From positions 5,991 to 69,990 of the forward strand of contig CAMIPB010000011.1 of the NCBI GenBank assembly GCA_946223355.1: 64,000 nt of DNA. Direction: 5' to 3'. Positions 26,402-35,674 of the stretch are shown one piece after another. The translations under genes and the position numbers were made by a program. The stretch comes from an uncultured Corynebacterium sp. (GTDB taxonomy: Bacteria; Actinomycetota; Actinomycetes; Mycobacteriales; Mycobacteriaceae). The notes below the pieces were generated by a model. The model worked only from the letters and a program-made list of their open reading frames with translations. It ran no database searches and was not told the origin of the DNA. Every line of letters starts with the position of its first letter. Within the stretch, counting starts at the first letter, position 1.

Positions 26402-27697
26402 GTGAACACCGAAAACACTATGCCGGAAGAGCACACCACAACTGCTGCGTCCGAACTGCGTATTGACACCATCCCCCAAGTGGAAGAATTCGAAGGGGAT
26501 ATTGACAAGTCGCAGATCTGGGCGCACGACGGTAAAACAATCGCAGCCTGGTCATTGCGCTTTATTATTACCGTCCTCGGCCTCGGTTTGGCGGGCAAGT
26601 TACTGTCCTTTGTGTGGGACGGCGTCTTGCCCGTCATCTTGGCGTTGCTGGTTACTACAGTTTTGTGGCCGATAAACGAGTGGTTGTTTAAGCACAAATT
26701 CCCCCGGGCCTTAGCATCACTGACAACCTTGGTCGGATTCCTGCTTATCATCGTGGGCACCATGGCCGCCATGGCACCTATTGTGTCCAACCAAATGCCG
26801 GAGCTAATTTCCAAGTCTGAAAAGGGAATCAACAAGCTCATCGCCATGATGGAGGCATCTCCGCTGAACCTGGATATGTCTCAGTTGGAGTCCATGACTG
26901 AAGACCTCACCGGCATGCTCAAGGATCAGGGCAGCAACATTGCTTCCGGAGTGTGGTCTGGCGTGTCCACTTTCGGCTCCGCCCTGGTGGCTTTGGCCAT
27001 CATGCTGGTGGTCACTTTCTTTCTCCTCAAGGACGGCGACAGCTTCCTCCCATGGCTACGTAAATACACAGGTGCGAACGTCGGCTGGCATTTAACCGAG
27101 CTGTTTACCCGAATCTGGCGCACCCTGTCAGGCTTCATCCAAGCCCAAGCAGCCGTCTCCTTCATTGACGCGGTAGCACTGGGTATTGGCCTAGTCATTT
27201 TGAATGTGCCGCTCGCATTTGTTTTGGCCGTAATTGCCTTCTTCGGCGGCTTCATCCCAATCATCGGCGCATTTGTCTCGGGCGCACTGGCTGTCATCAT
27301 TGCGCTGGTCACCAACGGCCTAACCAATGCCCTTCTAGTCTTGGCTTTAGTCATCCTCATTCAGCAGCTCGAAGGCTCGATCCTCTCCCCAATGCTGCAG
27401 TCCAAGGCCATGGGACTACATGCCGCCATCGTCTTGCTTTCTGTGACCGTCGGCTCCGCACTCGGCGGCATCCTCGGCGCATTTCTTGCCGTGCCTGTGG
27501 CCGCTACCATCGCGGTGGTCATGCGCTACCACTCCGAAATGGTCGCGCTACGTGCCGGTGAGATCACCATCGACGACATAAAACTGGAAACCCCTGAAAG
27601 CGCCGAAGAAGCTGACTCAGATAAAGACTCCCCACTCGACTACGTGAAAAAACACATCTCCAAGCTAACCCGCAAGGACGTCGAGAGCAGCAGCTAG
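26402..27697 (+). CDS. AI-2E family transporter (PerM/YdiK-like membrane protein)
   Basis: Polytopic inner-membrane protein, 431 residues, GTG start. An acidic cytoplasmic N-terminus (~1-45) precedes about eight helices. The hallmark motif of the family is in AVIAFFGGFIPIIGAFVSG (~278-296), followed by QQLEGSILSPMLQSKAMGLH (~320-340). Family members include the AI-2 exporter TqsA and sodium/proton antiporters; the real substrate cannot be read here. The C-terminal tail is charged. The last 33 bases overlap the convergent nucleosidase gene. Confidence 0.88.
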   Translation: MNTENTMPEEHTTTAASELRIDTIPQVEEFEGDIDKSQIWAHDGKTIAAWSLRFIITVLGLGLAGKLLSFVWDGVLPVILALLVTTVLWPINEWLFKHKFPRALASLTTLVGFLLIIVGTMAAMAPIVSNQMPELISKSEKGINKLIAMMEASPLNLDMSQLESMTEDLTGMLKDQGSNIASGVWSGVSTFGSALVALAIMLVVTFFLLKDGDSFLPWLRKYTGANVGWHLTELFTRIWRTLSGFIQAQAAVSFIDAVALGIGLVILNVPLAFVLAVIAFFGGFIPIIGAFVSGALAVIIALVTNGLTNALLVLALVILIQQLEGSILSPMLQSKAMGLHAAIVLLSVTVGSALGGILGAFLAVPVAATIAVVMRYHSEMVALRAGEITIDDIKLETPESAEEADSDKDSPLDYVKKHISKLTRKDVESSS

Positions 27698-28216
27698 CTC
27701 CTGTGCTCCACGGTCTACAGCATCAGCCCAGGTGCCGAATGATTCTTCATTGGCGTTGTCGCTGACCTGCTTGAGCAACGTCACCGGCACGCCGAGCTTG
27801 TTACACGCCGCCACGATGGCATAACCCTCCATGTCCACCAGGTCGGAGCGCTGCGCCAGCTTCTCCCGCAGTGACTGTTCGCTGACAAACGCGTCACCGG
27901 TGGCTAGCCCTGCAGTCGGGAGCTTTCCGGAAGTCTCCAGCTCATACGTCTCCGGCAGCAAGTATTTGGAAACATCCGTGAGCATCTCCAGGTGGAAATC
28001 GTGCTTAGTCACGTGCGAAATCTCAAACACTCCGGATAGTCCGTCCACGAGTGTTCCCGCCGTACCGATATTGATCACCCGGTCCGGCTTGCGTTCCAGC
28101 ACCGCCTGGGTCACGGCAATCGCCGCTGGAACAGTGCCGATTCCCGTTATTAATACGTCTGCAGGTACATACGCCGCTTCACCTTTTACTGCGGCCACGA
28201 AAAGAGTTGAAGTCAT
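27665..28216 (-). CDS. Nucleoside phosphorylase-superfamily nucleosidase (MTA/SAH type-like)
   Basis: 183-residue cytoplasmic enzyme with ITGIGTVPAAIAVTQAV (~24-40), NIGTAGTL and the catalytic-site element DLVDMEGYAIVAACNKLGVP (~124-143), as in 5'-methylthioadenosine/S-adenosylhomocysteine nucleosidases. It is shorter than E. coli MtnN (232). Overlap of ATGA with the TauE/SafE gene upstream makes it the last gene of the sulfur-assimilation run; recycling of SAH would fit that context. Confidence 0.82.
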   Translation of the reverse strand: MTSTLFVAAVKGEAAYVPADVLITGIGTVPAAIAVTQAVLERKPDRVINIGTAGTLVDGLSGVFEISHVTKHDFHLEMLTDVSKYLLPETYELETSGKLPTAGLATGDAFVSEQSLREKLAQRSDLVDMEGYAIVAACNKLGVPVTLLKQVSDNANEESFGTWADAVDRGAQELAAALDVLAG

Positions 28217-29103
28217 TCTTTCAGCCTAGCGCGTAGGCGCTCTCTGTAACGCACAAAACCTAAAGCGCCCAACACGATGCCTGCCATCACCACCGCTAGC
28301 TGAATAATCCACGCGTTATCGTTAATCCACTCCACCGGCAGCAGTGACAATGCCACTGGGAGGTTGAGCGCCGCAATCAGCGTTCCCACCATTCCACCCA
28401 GCACAACTGGATTGAATTTGGTCATCAGCCACGCCGCCAACGGCGCCGCCACCACACCACCGGCCAGCAACGCGCCCACAATCAGCACGTTGGGCACCAG
28501 TTCGTTCCACATGCCCACCACGAATCCCAGCGTTGCCGCTGAAGTGACCAAAAACTCGGCGGTACTCACCGTACCGACCACTTTTCTTGGAGAAATCCTG
28601 CCCGCCGCCAGCAAAGTTGATGAGGTAATTGGCCCCCAACCGCCACCGCCCGTGGCATCCACAAATCCGCCGAAAAAACCCAGCCCGCCCAGGAACCTCT
28701 TGGTATGCGGAACGTCTTTCACAATGCGTTCCAGTTGCCCCCGGGAAAACCTCCACATCAAATGCAGCCCAATCGCTGCCAACACTATCGCCGTTATCGG
28801 CCGCGCTTTTTCCACCGGCAGATGAGACAGCACCGTCGCTCCTACAAAGGCCGCGACAGACCCCGGAATTGCCAGCGGAAGCACCACAGACCAGTCCACG
28901 TTTCCAAACCGCCAGTGGCTAATCGCTGACACCACAGTGGTGCCCATTTCCGCCGCATGCACTGCGGCCGACGCCTGTGCCGGCCCCAGCCCTGCCAACA
29001 TAATGAGCAACGTCGTTGACGTCACCCCAAACCCCATGCCAAGACCGCCGTCCACGAGCTGAGCCACGAGTCCGGCGAGCGCAATAAGCAAAAGGGCAGG
29101 CAT
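28213..29103 (-). CDS. cysZ: TauE/SafE-family permease, probable sulfate/sulfite transporter
   Basis: 296-residue membrane protein with about eight helices and the family's two half-repeats: LVAQLVDGGLGMGFGVTSTT at the N-terminus and GFFGGFVDATGGGGWGPITS (~138-157). It lies directly after cysN (TAAATG junction). As I recall, the permease at this position in the C. glutamicum cys cluster is called CysZ and imports sulfate; the name is transferred on context and family. Export of sulfite or organosulfonates is the alternative. Confidence 0.8.
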   Translation of the reverse strand: MPALLLIALAGLVAQLVDGGLGMGFGVTSTTLLIMLAGLGPAQASAAVHAAEMGTTVVSAISHWRFGNVDWSVVLPLAIPGSVAAFVGATVLSHLPVEKARPITAIVLAAIGLHLMWRFSRGQLERIVKDVPHTKRFLGGLGFFGGFVDATGGGGWGPITSSTLLAAGRISPRKVVGTVSTAEFLVTSAATLGFVVGMWNELVPNVLIVGALLAGGVVAAPLAAWLMTKFNPVVLGGMVGTLIAALNLPVALSLLPVEWINDNAWIIQLAVVMAGIVLGALGFVRYRERLRARLKE

Positions 29104-30378
29104 TTAGCGTAGGCGTTGTCCTACGAATCCGGCAGCGAGGGTGTTACCGGTTGCTTGGTCAATGAGCAAGAAATTACCCACGGCGCCGCGGGCGGCGTAG
29201 TCCTCGACGGGAAGCTCAGTCTGGGTTTGCACACTGATATGAGCAATGTCGTTCATCACTGCCTTTTCTGGGGAATCGACATCACCAGCACCATCAAGAT
29301 CAAGGACGCGATCAATCGTCAGAACACGAGCCTTAACGGTAGCCGTGCCGTAGCGCAGTTTCAGCATCTGCCCACAGGTAATGTCCTTTTCAGTTAAAGG
29401 AACAATCGTCGCTGTAAATTCACGAACCGCCTCCGGGCGAGCAGTACCCGCCAAAAGATCACCACGAGCCAAATCAATATCATCGGCAAGGCGTAGCACC
29501 ACACAATCACCAGCGTTAAAAGTATCTTGCGTACCGTCAGTGGAATCAATAGCCGAAACAGTAGTTTCACGACCATGTGGTGTAGTAATTACATCACCAA
29601 CAGACACCGAACCAGCGTTCACCCGGCCTGCATACCCGCGGTAATCAGTCGAATGCTCCCGGATGACGTACTGAATTGGGAAACGAAAATCCAACTCATC
29701 CGCACGCCCTTGCTGCACAGGGATAGTTTCCAACACCTCAAGGACCGTAGGACCCTCATACCACGGCATATGTGTAGACGCCTCAACCACGTTATCGCCA
29801 TGCAACGCAGAAATAGGCACTACACACGTGTCCTCGATCCCCAGACGAGTAACAATCGCCTGAAACTCATCCTCAATCGCGCGGAAAATCGCCTCATCAA
29901 AATCCACCAAGTCAATCTTGTTCACAGCCAAAATGACATGGTTAATCCCCAACAACGCCGCAACATTCAAATGACGACGAGTCTGCTCCACCACCCCATG
30001 ACGAGCATCTATTAACAACACCACAGCCTGCGAAGTCGACATCCCCGTAACCGTATTACGCGTGTACTGCACATGACCCGGAGTATCAGCCATGATGAAC
30101 GTACGCTTATCCGTAGCAAAATAACGATAAGCCACATCGATAGTGATGCCCTGCTCACGCTCAGCACGCAAACCATCGACCAACAACGACAAATCCATGC
30201 CATCAAAGCCACGATCCGCAGACGAACGCTCCATCGACTCCACCTGATCGGCCAAGACCGACTTAGTATCAAAAAGCAAACGCCCCACAAACGTAGACTT
30301 ACCGTCATCCACCGAACCAGCCGTGCACAAACGCAACGTCTCTCGCTGCTTCAACGCTGCAACATTAGCGGTAGCCAT
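29104..30378 (-). CDS. cysN: Sulfate adenylyltransferase GTPase subunit CysN
   Basis: GTPase subunit that drives APS formation by CysD. 424 residues. The EF-Tu-like G domain has GSVDDGKSTFVGRLL (~17-31), MADTPGHVQYTRN (~92-104) and NKIDLVD (~150), followed by two beta-barrels. It ends without the APS kinase (CysC) domain found in CysNC fusions. The ATG overlaps the cysD stop (TGATG). Confidence 0.96.
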   Translation of the reverse strand: MATANVAALKQRETLRLCTAGSVDDGKSTFVGRLLFDTKSVLADQVESMERSSADRGFDGMDLSLLVDGLRAEREQGITIDVAYRYFATDKRTFIMADTPGHVQYTRNTVTGMSTSQAVVLLIDARHGVVEQTRRHLNVAALLGINHVILAVNKIDLVDFDEAIFRAIEDEFQAIVTRLGIEDTCVVPISALHGDNVVEASTHMPWYEGPTVLEVLETIPVQQGRADELDFRFPIQYVIREHSTDYRGYAGRVNAGSVSVGDVITTPHGRETTVSAIDSTDGTQDTFNAGDCVVLRLADDIDLARGDLLAGTARPEAVREFTATIVPLTEKDITCGQMLKLRYGTATVKARVLTIDRVLDLDGAGDVDSPEKAVMNDIAHISVQTQTELPVEDYAARGAVGNFLLIDQATGNTLAAGFVGQRLR

Positions 30379-31274
30379 CAGAAGTAACCTTCCTTCTTAC
30401 GATCTTCCATAGCCGATTCACTCAGCTTGTCATCCGCGCGAGTCGCACCACGTTCAGACAGCGTAGAAATAGAAATCTCGGCCAACACCTCATCCGGCGT
30501 AGCCGCCAACGACTCCACAGCACCCGTACAACTCATATCCCCTACCGTGCGATACCGCACCGTCTTAGTCACAAGTTCTTCGCCCTCACGCGGGCCACCC
30601 CACTGACCAGGACACAGCCACATCCCACCACGGTTAAACAACTCCCGCTCGTGAGAAAAATAAATACTAGGCAACTGAAAATCGCGCGCACCGATGTACT
30701 CCCACACATCGGACTCCGTCCAATTAGAAATCGGGAAAACGCGGATATTCTCCCCCGCCATCTTGCCGCCGTTATACAAATCCCACAGCTCAGGACGCTG
30801 GCGACGAGGATCCCAGCCACCAAAGGAATCACGCACAGAAAAAATACGTTCCTTCGCCCGAGCACGCTCCTCATCACGCCGCGCACCACCCAACACTGCG
30901 CCATAACCGCGCTCCGCAATGGTTTCCACCAACGGCACCGACTGCAAAGGATTACGCGTACCATCGGGGCGCTCCTGCAGCTCACCGCGATCAATCCAGT
31001 CCTGCACCTTCGCCACATGCAAACGCGCACCCGACTCTTCCACCAGGCGATCTCGGAACTCAATAACCTCCGGGAAATTGTGCCCCGTATCCACATGCAC
31101 CAACTCAAACGGCACCGTCGCCGGCGCAAACGCCCTACGCGCCAGCTCAAAAACCACTACCGAATCCTTACCCCCAGAAAACAGCAAGCCAACCTTGTCA
31201 AACTGGCCTGCCACCTCCCGCAAAATATGAATCGATTCATTTTCCAAATCACGCAAATGAGGAGAAAGTGTCAT
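30378..31274 (-). CDS. cysD: Sulfate adenylyltransferase small subunit CysD
   Basis: Catalytic subunit forming adenylyl sulfate from ATP and sulfate. 298 residues from ATG 31274, chosen because it overlaps the cysH stop as ATGA; five further upstream codons are possible. The PP-loop is LLFSGGKDSVVVFELARRA (~30-48). Further landmarks are GGARRDEERARAKERIFS (~135-152) and ISNWTESDVWEYI (~185). It forms a complex with CysN. Confidence 0.96.
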   Translation of the reverse strand: MTLSPHLRDLENESIHILREVAGQFDKVGLLFSGGKDSVVVFELARRAFAPATVPFELVHVDTGHNFPEVIEFRDRLVEESGARLHVAKVQDWIDRGELQERPDGTRNPLQSVPLVETIAERGYGAVLGGARRDEERARAKERIFSVRDSFGGWDPRRQRPELWDLYNGGKMAGENIRVFPISNWTESDVWEYIGARDFQLPSIYFSHERELFNRGGMWLCPGQWGGPREGEELVTKTVRYRTVGDMSCTGAVESLAATPDEVLAEISISTLSERGATRADDKLSESAMEDRKKEGYF

Positions 31275-32059
31275 GAGTGCAACCCGCATTCTGCGTTTTC
31301 ACCTGCAAATACTCGGCCAGCGCGAGGGTCTTCACCCTCCGCTACCGGAAACGTCACAGGAGCGCAGCCAATAGAGCGGTAACCTTTCAGCGTCAGGGGG
31401 TGGATAATTAAATCTTCTTCCGCGATGAATCTATCAGTATCTTCTAATGACCATGTGATCATGGGGGAGATTTTCAACCGACCAGTACGATCCAGGCTCA
31501 ACGCCGGGGCCGTCGCCCGGTTTTCTGAATCCGCACGTCGCAAGCCAGTCACCCAACCCACGTAGTCACTCAGCGCCATGTTGAGCGGTTCCACTTTGCG
31601 CAGGCGGTTATATGCGGCCAAATCCCAGGAGTACATACGTGCGCCGTACACCTCATCTTGTTCCTCCGGCGACAAGATTGGCTTTACCGTATTTAGCTTC
31701 AAATCTGGATAGCGTTGCGCCACCGCCTGCGCAGTCTCCAGGGTTTCCGGGAAGTGAAAGCCGGTATCAATAAACAACAGATCGGCATCACTCAGGTGAC
31801 GGTGCGCCAGCTCCGCCAGCACCGTATTTTCCATCGACATCGTCACCGCCAGCTTGCCCGGCACGTGCTCATCCGCCCACGCCATTATCTCCGCCGCCGG
31901 AGCGTCATAAAGCTCGTCCGCCCACTTATCCACCAGCTCAGCGTTACGCTGCGCAATCTCCGCAGAAAGCGGCTGGGTATCGTGCGTTCCTTCCGGGCTT
32001 ATCGACGTGTCGCGTTTACCTTCACGGCCCGCATCCAACAGGCTAAAGCTTTCAGTCAT
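31271..32059 (-). CDS. cysH: Phosphoadenylyl/adenylyl-sulfate reductase CysH, without Fe-S cysteines
   Basis: Reduces activated sulfate to sulfite with thioredoxin. 262 residues from ATG 32059 (GGGAAGA upstream); a 14-codon extension to 32101 is less likely. It keeps KVEPLNMAL, TGLRRADSENR and the C-terminal catalytic ECGLHS. However, the CC pair expected before LRKVEPL in APS reductases is YN, and the later CxxC is CAPV, so three of four cluster ligands are absent. E. coli PAPS reductase also has YN here. The enzyme is therefore probably a cluster-free, PAPS-type reductase, yet no APS kinase lies in the operon. First gene of the cys run. Confidence 0.9.
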   Translation of the reverse strand: MTESFSLLDAGREGKRDTSISPEGTHDTQPLSAEIAQRNAELVDKWADELYDAPAAEIMAWADEHVPGKLAVTMSMENTVLAELAHRHLSDADLLFIDTGFHFPETLETAQAVAQRYPDLKLNTVKPILSPEEQDEVYGARMYSWDLAAYNRLRKVEPLNMALSDYVGWVTGLRRADSENRATAPALSLDRTGRLKISPMITWSLEDTDRFIAEEDLIIHPLTLKGYRSIGCAPVTFPVAEGEDPRAGRVFAGENAECGLHS

Positions 32060-32119
32060 GTCTTCCCACTTTAAGGCAGCATGCGCGTGCCTGCACCCCA
32101 TTGCCTTATTGTAATAGGC

Positions 32120-34447
32120 ATGAGTTCCACCACTTTAGGGCTAATCGGCGTCATTTGCTCCGTTCCAGCATTCGCATATTTTGCCTATGCGGCGTTCAAA
32201 ATGTTTTCATTCGTCCGCTCCGGAACCGCACTCCCTGCCGGTTCGCGTACCGACGCCCCCCTAACCCGCCTCCGCTACGTCATCACTGAGGTCTTGGGAC
32301 ACACCCACTTCAAAGGCCGCCCACTGGTTAACGTGGCGCACTGGTTAGTAATGGTGGGCTTCTTGTTCGGCATCATCGTCTGGTTCGAGGCATATATCCA
32401 AACCTTTAGCCCCGCAGACGGCTGGCCTATCTTAAACAACCTCTCTGCCTATCACCTCATTGAAGAAATCCTCGCCGTCGGCACCGTCCTCGGCATCCTC
32501 TTCCTCATCGGCGTACGTCTGAGCCTGGGGCACACGGACCGCGCCAGCCGATTCTTCAATTCACAACCCGCCTCCGCCCGCATCATTGAGGCCATCGTCT
32601 TCCTCGAAGGCCTGGGTATGCTGCTGGTCAAGGCCGCCAAAATCGCTGCCTTCGGCAACGACCACCCCTGGGCAAGCCCCATCTCTGGTCTCATAGCCCA
32701 GGCACTTCCCGCCTCCCCCACTCTTGTCTCTGCATTCGCTCTGTTCAAGCTGCTGACCGGCGTCATCTTCCTTGTGCTTGTGGCCCACAACTTAAGCTGG
32801 GGCGTGGCCTGGCACCGCTTTACCGCTTTTTTCAACATCTTCTTCCGTCGCCACGACGGCGGTCTCGGTGCTCTCAACCCACTCGTTTCCGACGGCAAAG
32901 AACTCACACTAGACAACTTCGAAGATGACGACACCCCAGGCGTTGGAAATACTGCCGACGCCTCCTGGAAGATGCTGCTCGACGCCTCCACATGCACCGA
33001 ATGCGGCCGCTGCCAAGACCTATGCCCCGCGTGGAACACTGAAAAGCCACTGAGCCCGAAAAAATTCGTCCTCGACATCAAACAAGCCGCCCTCAACCCC
33101 GAATCCGTAGACATGACCGGCGTCATCACCGACGACGTCCTATGGTCCTGCACCAACTGCGGCGCCTGCGTCGACCAATGCCCAGTGGACATCGAACACA
33201 TCGACCACGTCACCGATCTTCGCCGCTTCCGGGTCCTCGCCGAATCCGACTTCCCGTCAGAGCTCACTGGTTTGTTTAAAAACCTCGAAACCAAAGGCAA
33301 CCCCTGGGGACGCAACTCCTCTGAACGCCGCACTTGGATCGACGACGCCCGTGCCGACGGCATCGAAGTCCCCATCATCGGCGAAGACGGCGACGACTTC
33401 GAGTACCTCTTCTGGGTCGGCTGCGCCGGCGCCTTCGACGACGCCGGTCGCGCCACCACCCGCGCCGTCGTGGAACTCCTTCACACCGCTGGCGTTGACT
33501 TCGGTGTTCTCTCCACCGGCGAATCTTGCACCGGTGACCCCGCACGACGGGCCGGCAACGAGTTCTTATTCCAAATGCTCGCCGCCGACAACATCGCCAC
33601 ACTCAACGAAGTGTTCGACGGCGTCGACAAAGGCAAACGGAAAATCATTACCACCTGCCCACACTGCTTCAACACCATCCGCAACGAATACCCCGACTTT
33701 GACGGCCACTTCGACGTCTTCCACCACACCCAGCTACTCAACCGCCTTGTCCGCGATGGGCTGCTTACTCCCGTTCCACGCACCCCTGCGGACCGCAAAC
33801 CCATCACCTACCACGACCCTTGTTTCCTCGGCCGCCACAACCAGGTCTACGACCCACCCCGCGAACTCCTCGAAGCCACCGGCGTTACCCTCAACGAAAT
33901 GGACAAATCCCATAACGAAGCCTTCTGCTGTGGCGCAGGTGGCGCCCGCATGTTCCAAGAAGAAACCCTCGGCCGCCGCATCAACGAATTCCGGACTGAA
34001 CAGGCACTCGATACAGGCGCAGAAGAAATCGCAACTGGCTGCCCCTTCTGCAACGTCATGATGACCGGCGGCGTCAAAGCCCTCGGTGCCTCCGCCGGCG
34101 TCTCCGACGTCGCCGTCATGCTCCGCGACTCCATCCTCGTCGACGGCGAACTACCCGAACCTCGGTCTAAGGGAATCGACCGCTCACCCCGCGAGCCTGC
34201 GGCACCTCAAAGCTCACCCACCGCGCCGTCTCCAAGCACACCGCACACACCGCCCGCCGCACCGCCCACACCCCCTGCCGCGCCGTCGCCAAGCGCACCG
34301 CCCGCCGCGCCATCTTCCGCGCCACCCACACCACCTTCCGCACCGCCTGTCGCACCGCCCGCCGCACCGCCTGCCGCGCCACCTTCCGCGCCGTCGCCAA
34401 GCGCGCCGCCCGCCGCACCGCCCACACCGCCCACACCGCCCGCGTAG
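32120..34447 (+). CDS. Membrane-bound Fe-S oxidoreductase (HdrD/GlpC-like, CCG domains) with Pro/Ala tail
   Basis: 775 residues from ATG 32120; a start at 32081 would add 13 residues and overlap the cysH promoter. The N-terminal ~250 residues hold about six helices of a nitrate-reductase-gamma/cytochrome b type. Then come two 4Fe-4S motifs (CTECGRCQDLCPAWN ~293-307; CTNCGACVDQCPVDIEH ~344-360). Two cysteine-rich CCG domains follow (WVGCAGAFD, CPHCFNTI, DPCFLGRHN, EAFCCGAGG, CPFCNVMM). It likely moves electrons between quinone and a soluble partner, as in lactate/glycolate or heterodisulfide systems. The last ~80 residues are Ala/Pro/Ser repeats not seen in typical relatives. Confidence 0.86.
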   Translation: MSSTTLGLIGVICSVPAFAYFAYAAFKMFSFVRSGTALPAGSRTDAPLTRLRYVITEVLGHTHFKGRPLVNVAHWLVMVGFLFGIIVWFEAYIQTFSPADGWPILNNLSAYHLIEEILAVGTVLGILFLIGVRLSLGHTDRASRFFNSQPASARIIEAIVFLEGLGMLLVKAAKIAAFGNDHPWASPISGLIAQALPASPTLVSAFALFKLLTGVIFLVLVAHNLSWGVAWHRFTAFFNIFFRRHDGGLGALNPLVSDGKELTLDNFEDDDTPGVGNTADASWKMLLDASTCTECGRCQDLCPAWNTEKPLSPKKFVLDIKQAALNPESVDMTGVITDDVLWSCTNCGACVDQCPVDIEHIDHVTDLRRFRVLAESDFPSELTGLFKNLETKGNPWGRNSSERRTWIDDARADGIEVPIIGEDGDDFEYLFWVGCAGAFDDAGRATTRAVVELLHTAGVDFGVLSTGESCTGDPARRAGNEFLFQMLAADNIATLNEVFDGVDKGKRKIITTCPHCFNTIRNEYPDFDGHFDVFHHTQLLNRLVRDGLLTPVPRTPADRKPITYHDPCFLGRHNQVYDPPRELLEATGVTLNEMDKSHNEAFCCGAGGARMFQEETLGRRINEFRTEQALDTGAEEIATGCPFCNVMMTGGVKALGASAGVSDVAVMLRDSILVDGELPEPRSKGIDRSPREPAAPQSSPTAPSPSTPHTPPAAPPTPPAAPSPSAPPAAPSSAPPTPPSAPPVAPPAAPPAAPPSAPSPSAPPAAPPTPPTPPA
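34200..34446 (+). repeat. Degenerate repeats encoding a Pro/Ala/Ser tail
   Basis: About 250 bases built from degenerate CCGCC/GCACCG units, including two copies of GCGCCGTCGCCAAGCGC (near 34279 and 34388). They encode APP/TPPAAP/SPSAPP units up to the stop codon. The tract is open in several frames. Confidence 0.85.
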
Positions 34448-34462
34448 CGTAAAATTTCGCGC

Positions 34463-35674
34463 ATGCAGAATTCGATGGTTCTGGCCGCAGGGGCGGCCTC
34501 GCACACCGCAACGCTGACGTCGTTTGCTTGGATAATGGGCGCAACCCTGCTGGCGCCTATTTTGTCCTACCTGACCAGGTGGAAGATCCCCGCGGTACCG
34601 CTCATGATTGCACTTGGCATGATCATCGGGCCATCGATACTTGGGCTTGCTCACAACGACGCAGGCATCAGCATGCTGTCGGAAATCGGCGTCGGAGCAC
34701 TGTTTCTTCTCGCCGGTTTTGAACTCAACCTCTCCTCACTGCGCAGCAAACAATCCGGACACGCCCTCACCACATGGGCAATATGCTTCGTTATCTGTCT
34801 AGTCGCAGCACAGTTCATGTTCCAGGAACTCACCTTCGGGCTCGCAGCCACCCTGGCCATCGCCGTGACGTCGACAGCACTCGGCACCCTCACCCCGATG
34901 CTGAAACAAGAAGGCCTACTCGGCACCAAAGTCGGCGACTCCGTCATGATTCACGGCGCCATCGGCGAAATGGCCCCCATCGTCGCCATGGCACTGCTTC
35001 TCTCCACCCGTGCCACCTGGCTCACCGGCGCCATTCTTTTGATGTTCTTCGGAATCGCACTCATCGTCGCACTCGCGCCAAAACTCGTCTCTTCAATCCT
35101 CCCCTTCATCAAAACCGCCTTCATCCACGGCGCCGGCTCCACCAACCAGACCATCCTGCGCCTCATAATTCTCATGCTCGCCGTCCTCATGGCCGTCGCC
35201 GCAGTCTTCAAACTCGACGTCGTCCTAGGCGCCTTCGCCACCGGTCTCATCCTCAACCAAATCATCCCCGACGAATACCACAAACAACTCGAACACCGCC
35301 TCGACGTCGCGTTCTACTCCATGCTCATCCCACTCTTCTTCGTCGTCTCCGGCATGTCACTCAACTGGGACGTCATCGCCTCCAACCCGTGGAAGGTCCT
35401 CGGCATAGTCCCACTCATCTTCCTCTGCCGAGGCCTCCCCGTATTCCTCCGCGAGCGCTTCACCACGACCCACTCCGGGCTTACCGGCATCCGCGAACAA
35501 CTCCAGGTAGCTCTCTATGCCGCCGCCGGGCTCCCCATCATCGTCGCCGTCATGTCCGTTGCAGTAACTTCCGGACTCATCGGCAACGAAAACGCCTCCA
35601 TTTTCATCGCAGGCGGCGCGCTGACCGTCACAATCTTCCCAATAATCGCTCAAGCGATAAAATCAAAAGCATGA
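34463..35674 (+). CDS. Cation:proton antiporter (CPA2 family, Kef-like membrane domain)
   Basis: 403-residue inner-membrane protein with about twelve helices, no C-terminal TrkA-N domain. Characteristic segments are PLMIALGMIIGPSILGLAHND (~46), GVGALFLLAGFELNL (~75-90) and TSTALGTLTPMLKQEG (~135). It probably exchanges K+ or Na+ for H+; which ion is uncertain. The stop overlaps the next start as ATGA, coupling it to the DUF1707 protein, a possible regulator or partner. Confidence 0.88.
   Translation: MQNSMVLAAGAASHTATLTSFAWIMGATLLAPILSYLTRWKIPAVPLMIALGMIIGPSILGLAHNDAGISMLSEIGVGALFLLAGFELNLSSLRSKQSGHALTTWAICFVICLVAAQFMFQELTFGLAATLAIAVTSTALGTLTPMLKQEGLLGTKVGDSVMIHGAIGEMAPIVAMALLLSTRATWLTGAILLMFFGIALIVALAPKLVSSILPFIKTAFIHGAGSTNQTILRLIILMLAVLMAVAAVFKLDVVLGAFATGLILNQIIPDEYHKQLEHRLDVAFYSMLIPLFFVVSGMSLNWDVIASNPWKVLGIVPLIFLCRGLPVFLRERFTTTHSGLTGIREQLQVALYAAAGLPIIVAVMSVAVTSGLIGNENASIFIAGGALTVTIFPIIAQAIKSKA

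Noticed and set aside
34200..34446. Frameshifted or assembly-artefact 3' end of the Fe-S oxidoreductase
   Set aside because: The tract stays in one frame, encodes a consistent Pro/Ala/Ser pattern and ends at a stop just before the next gene; I see no sign of an indel.
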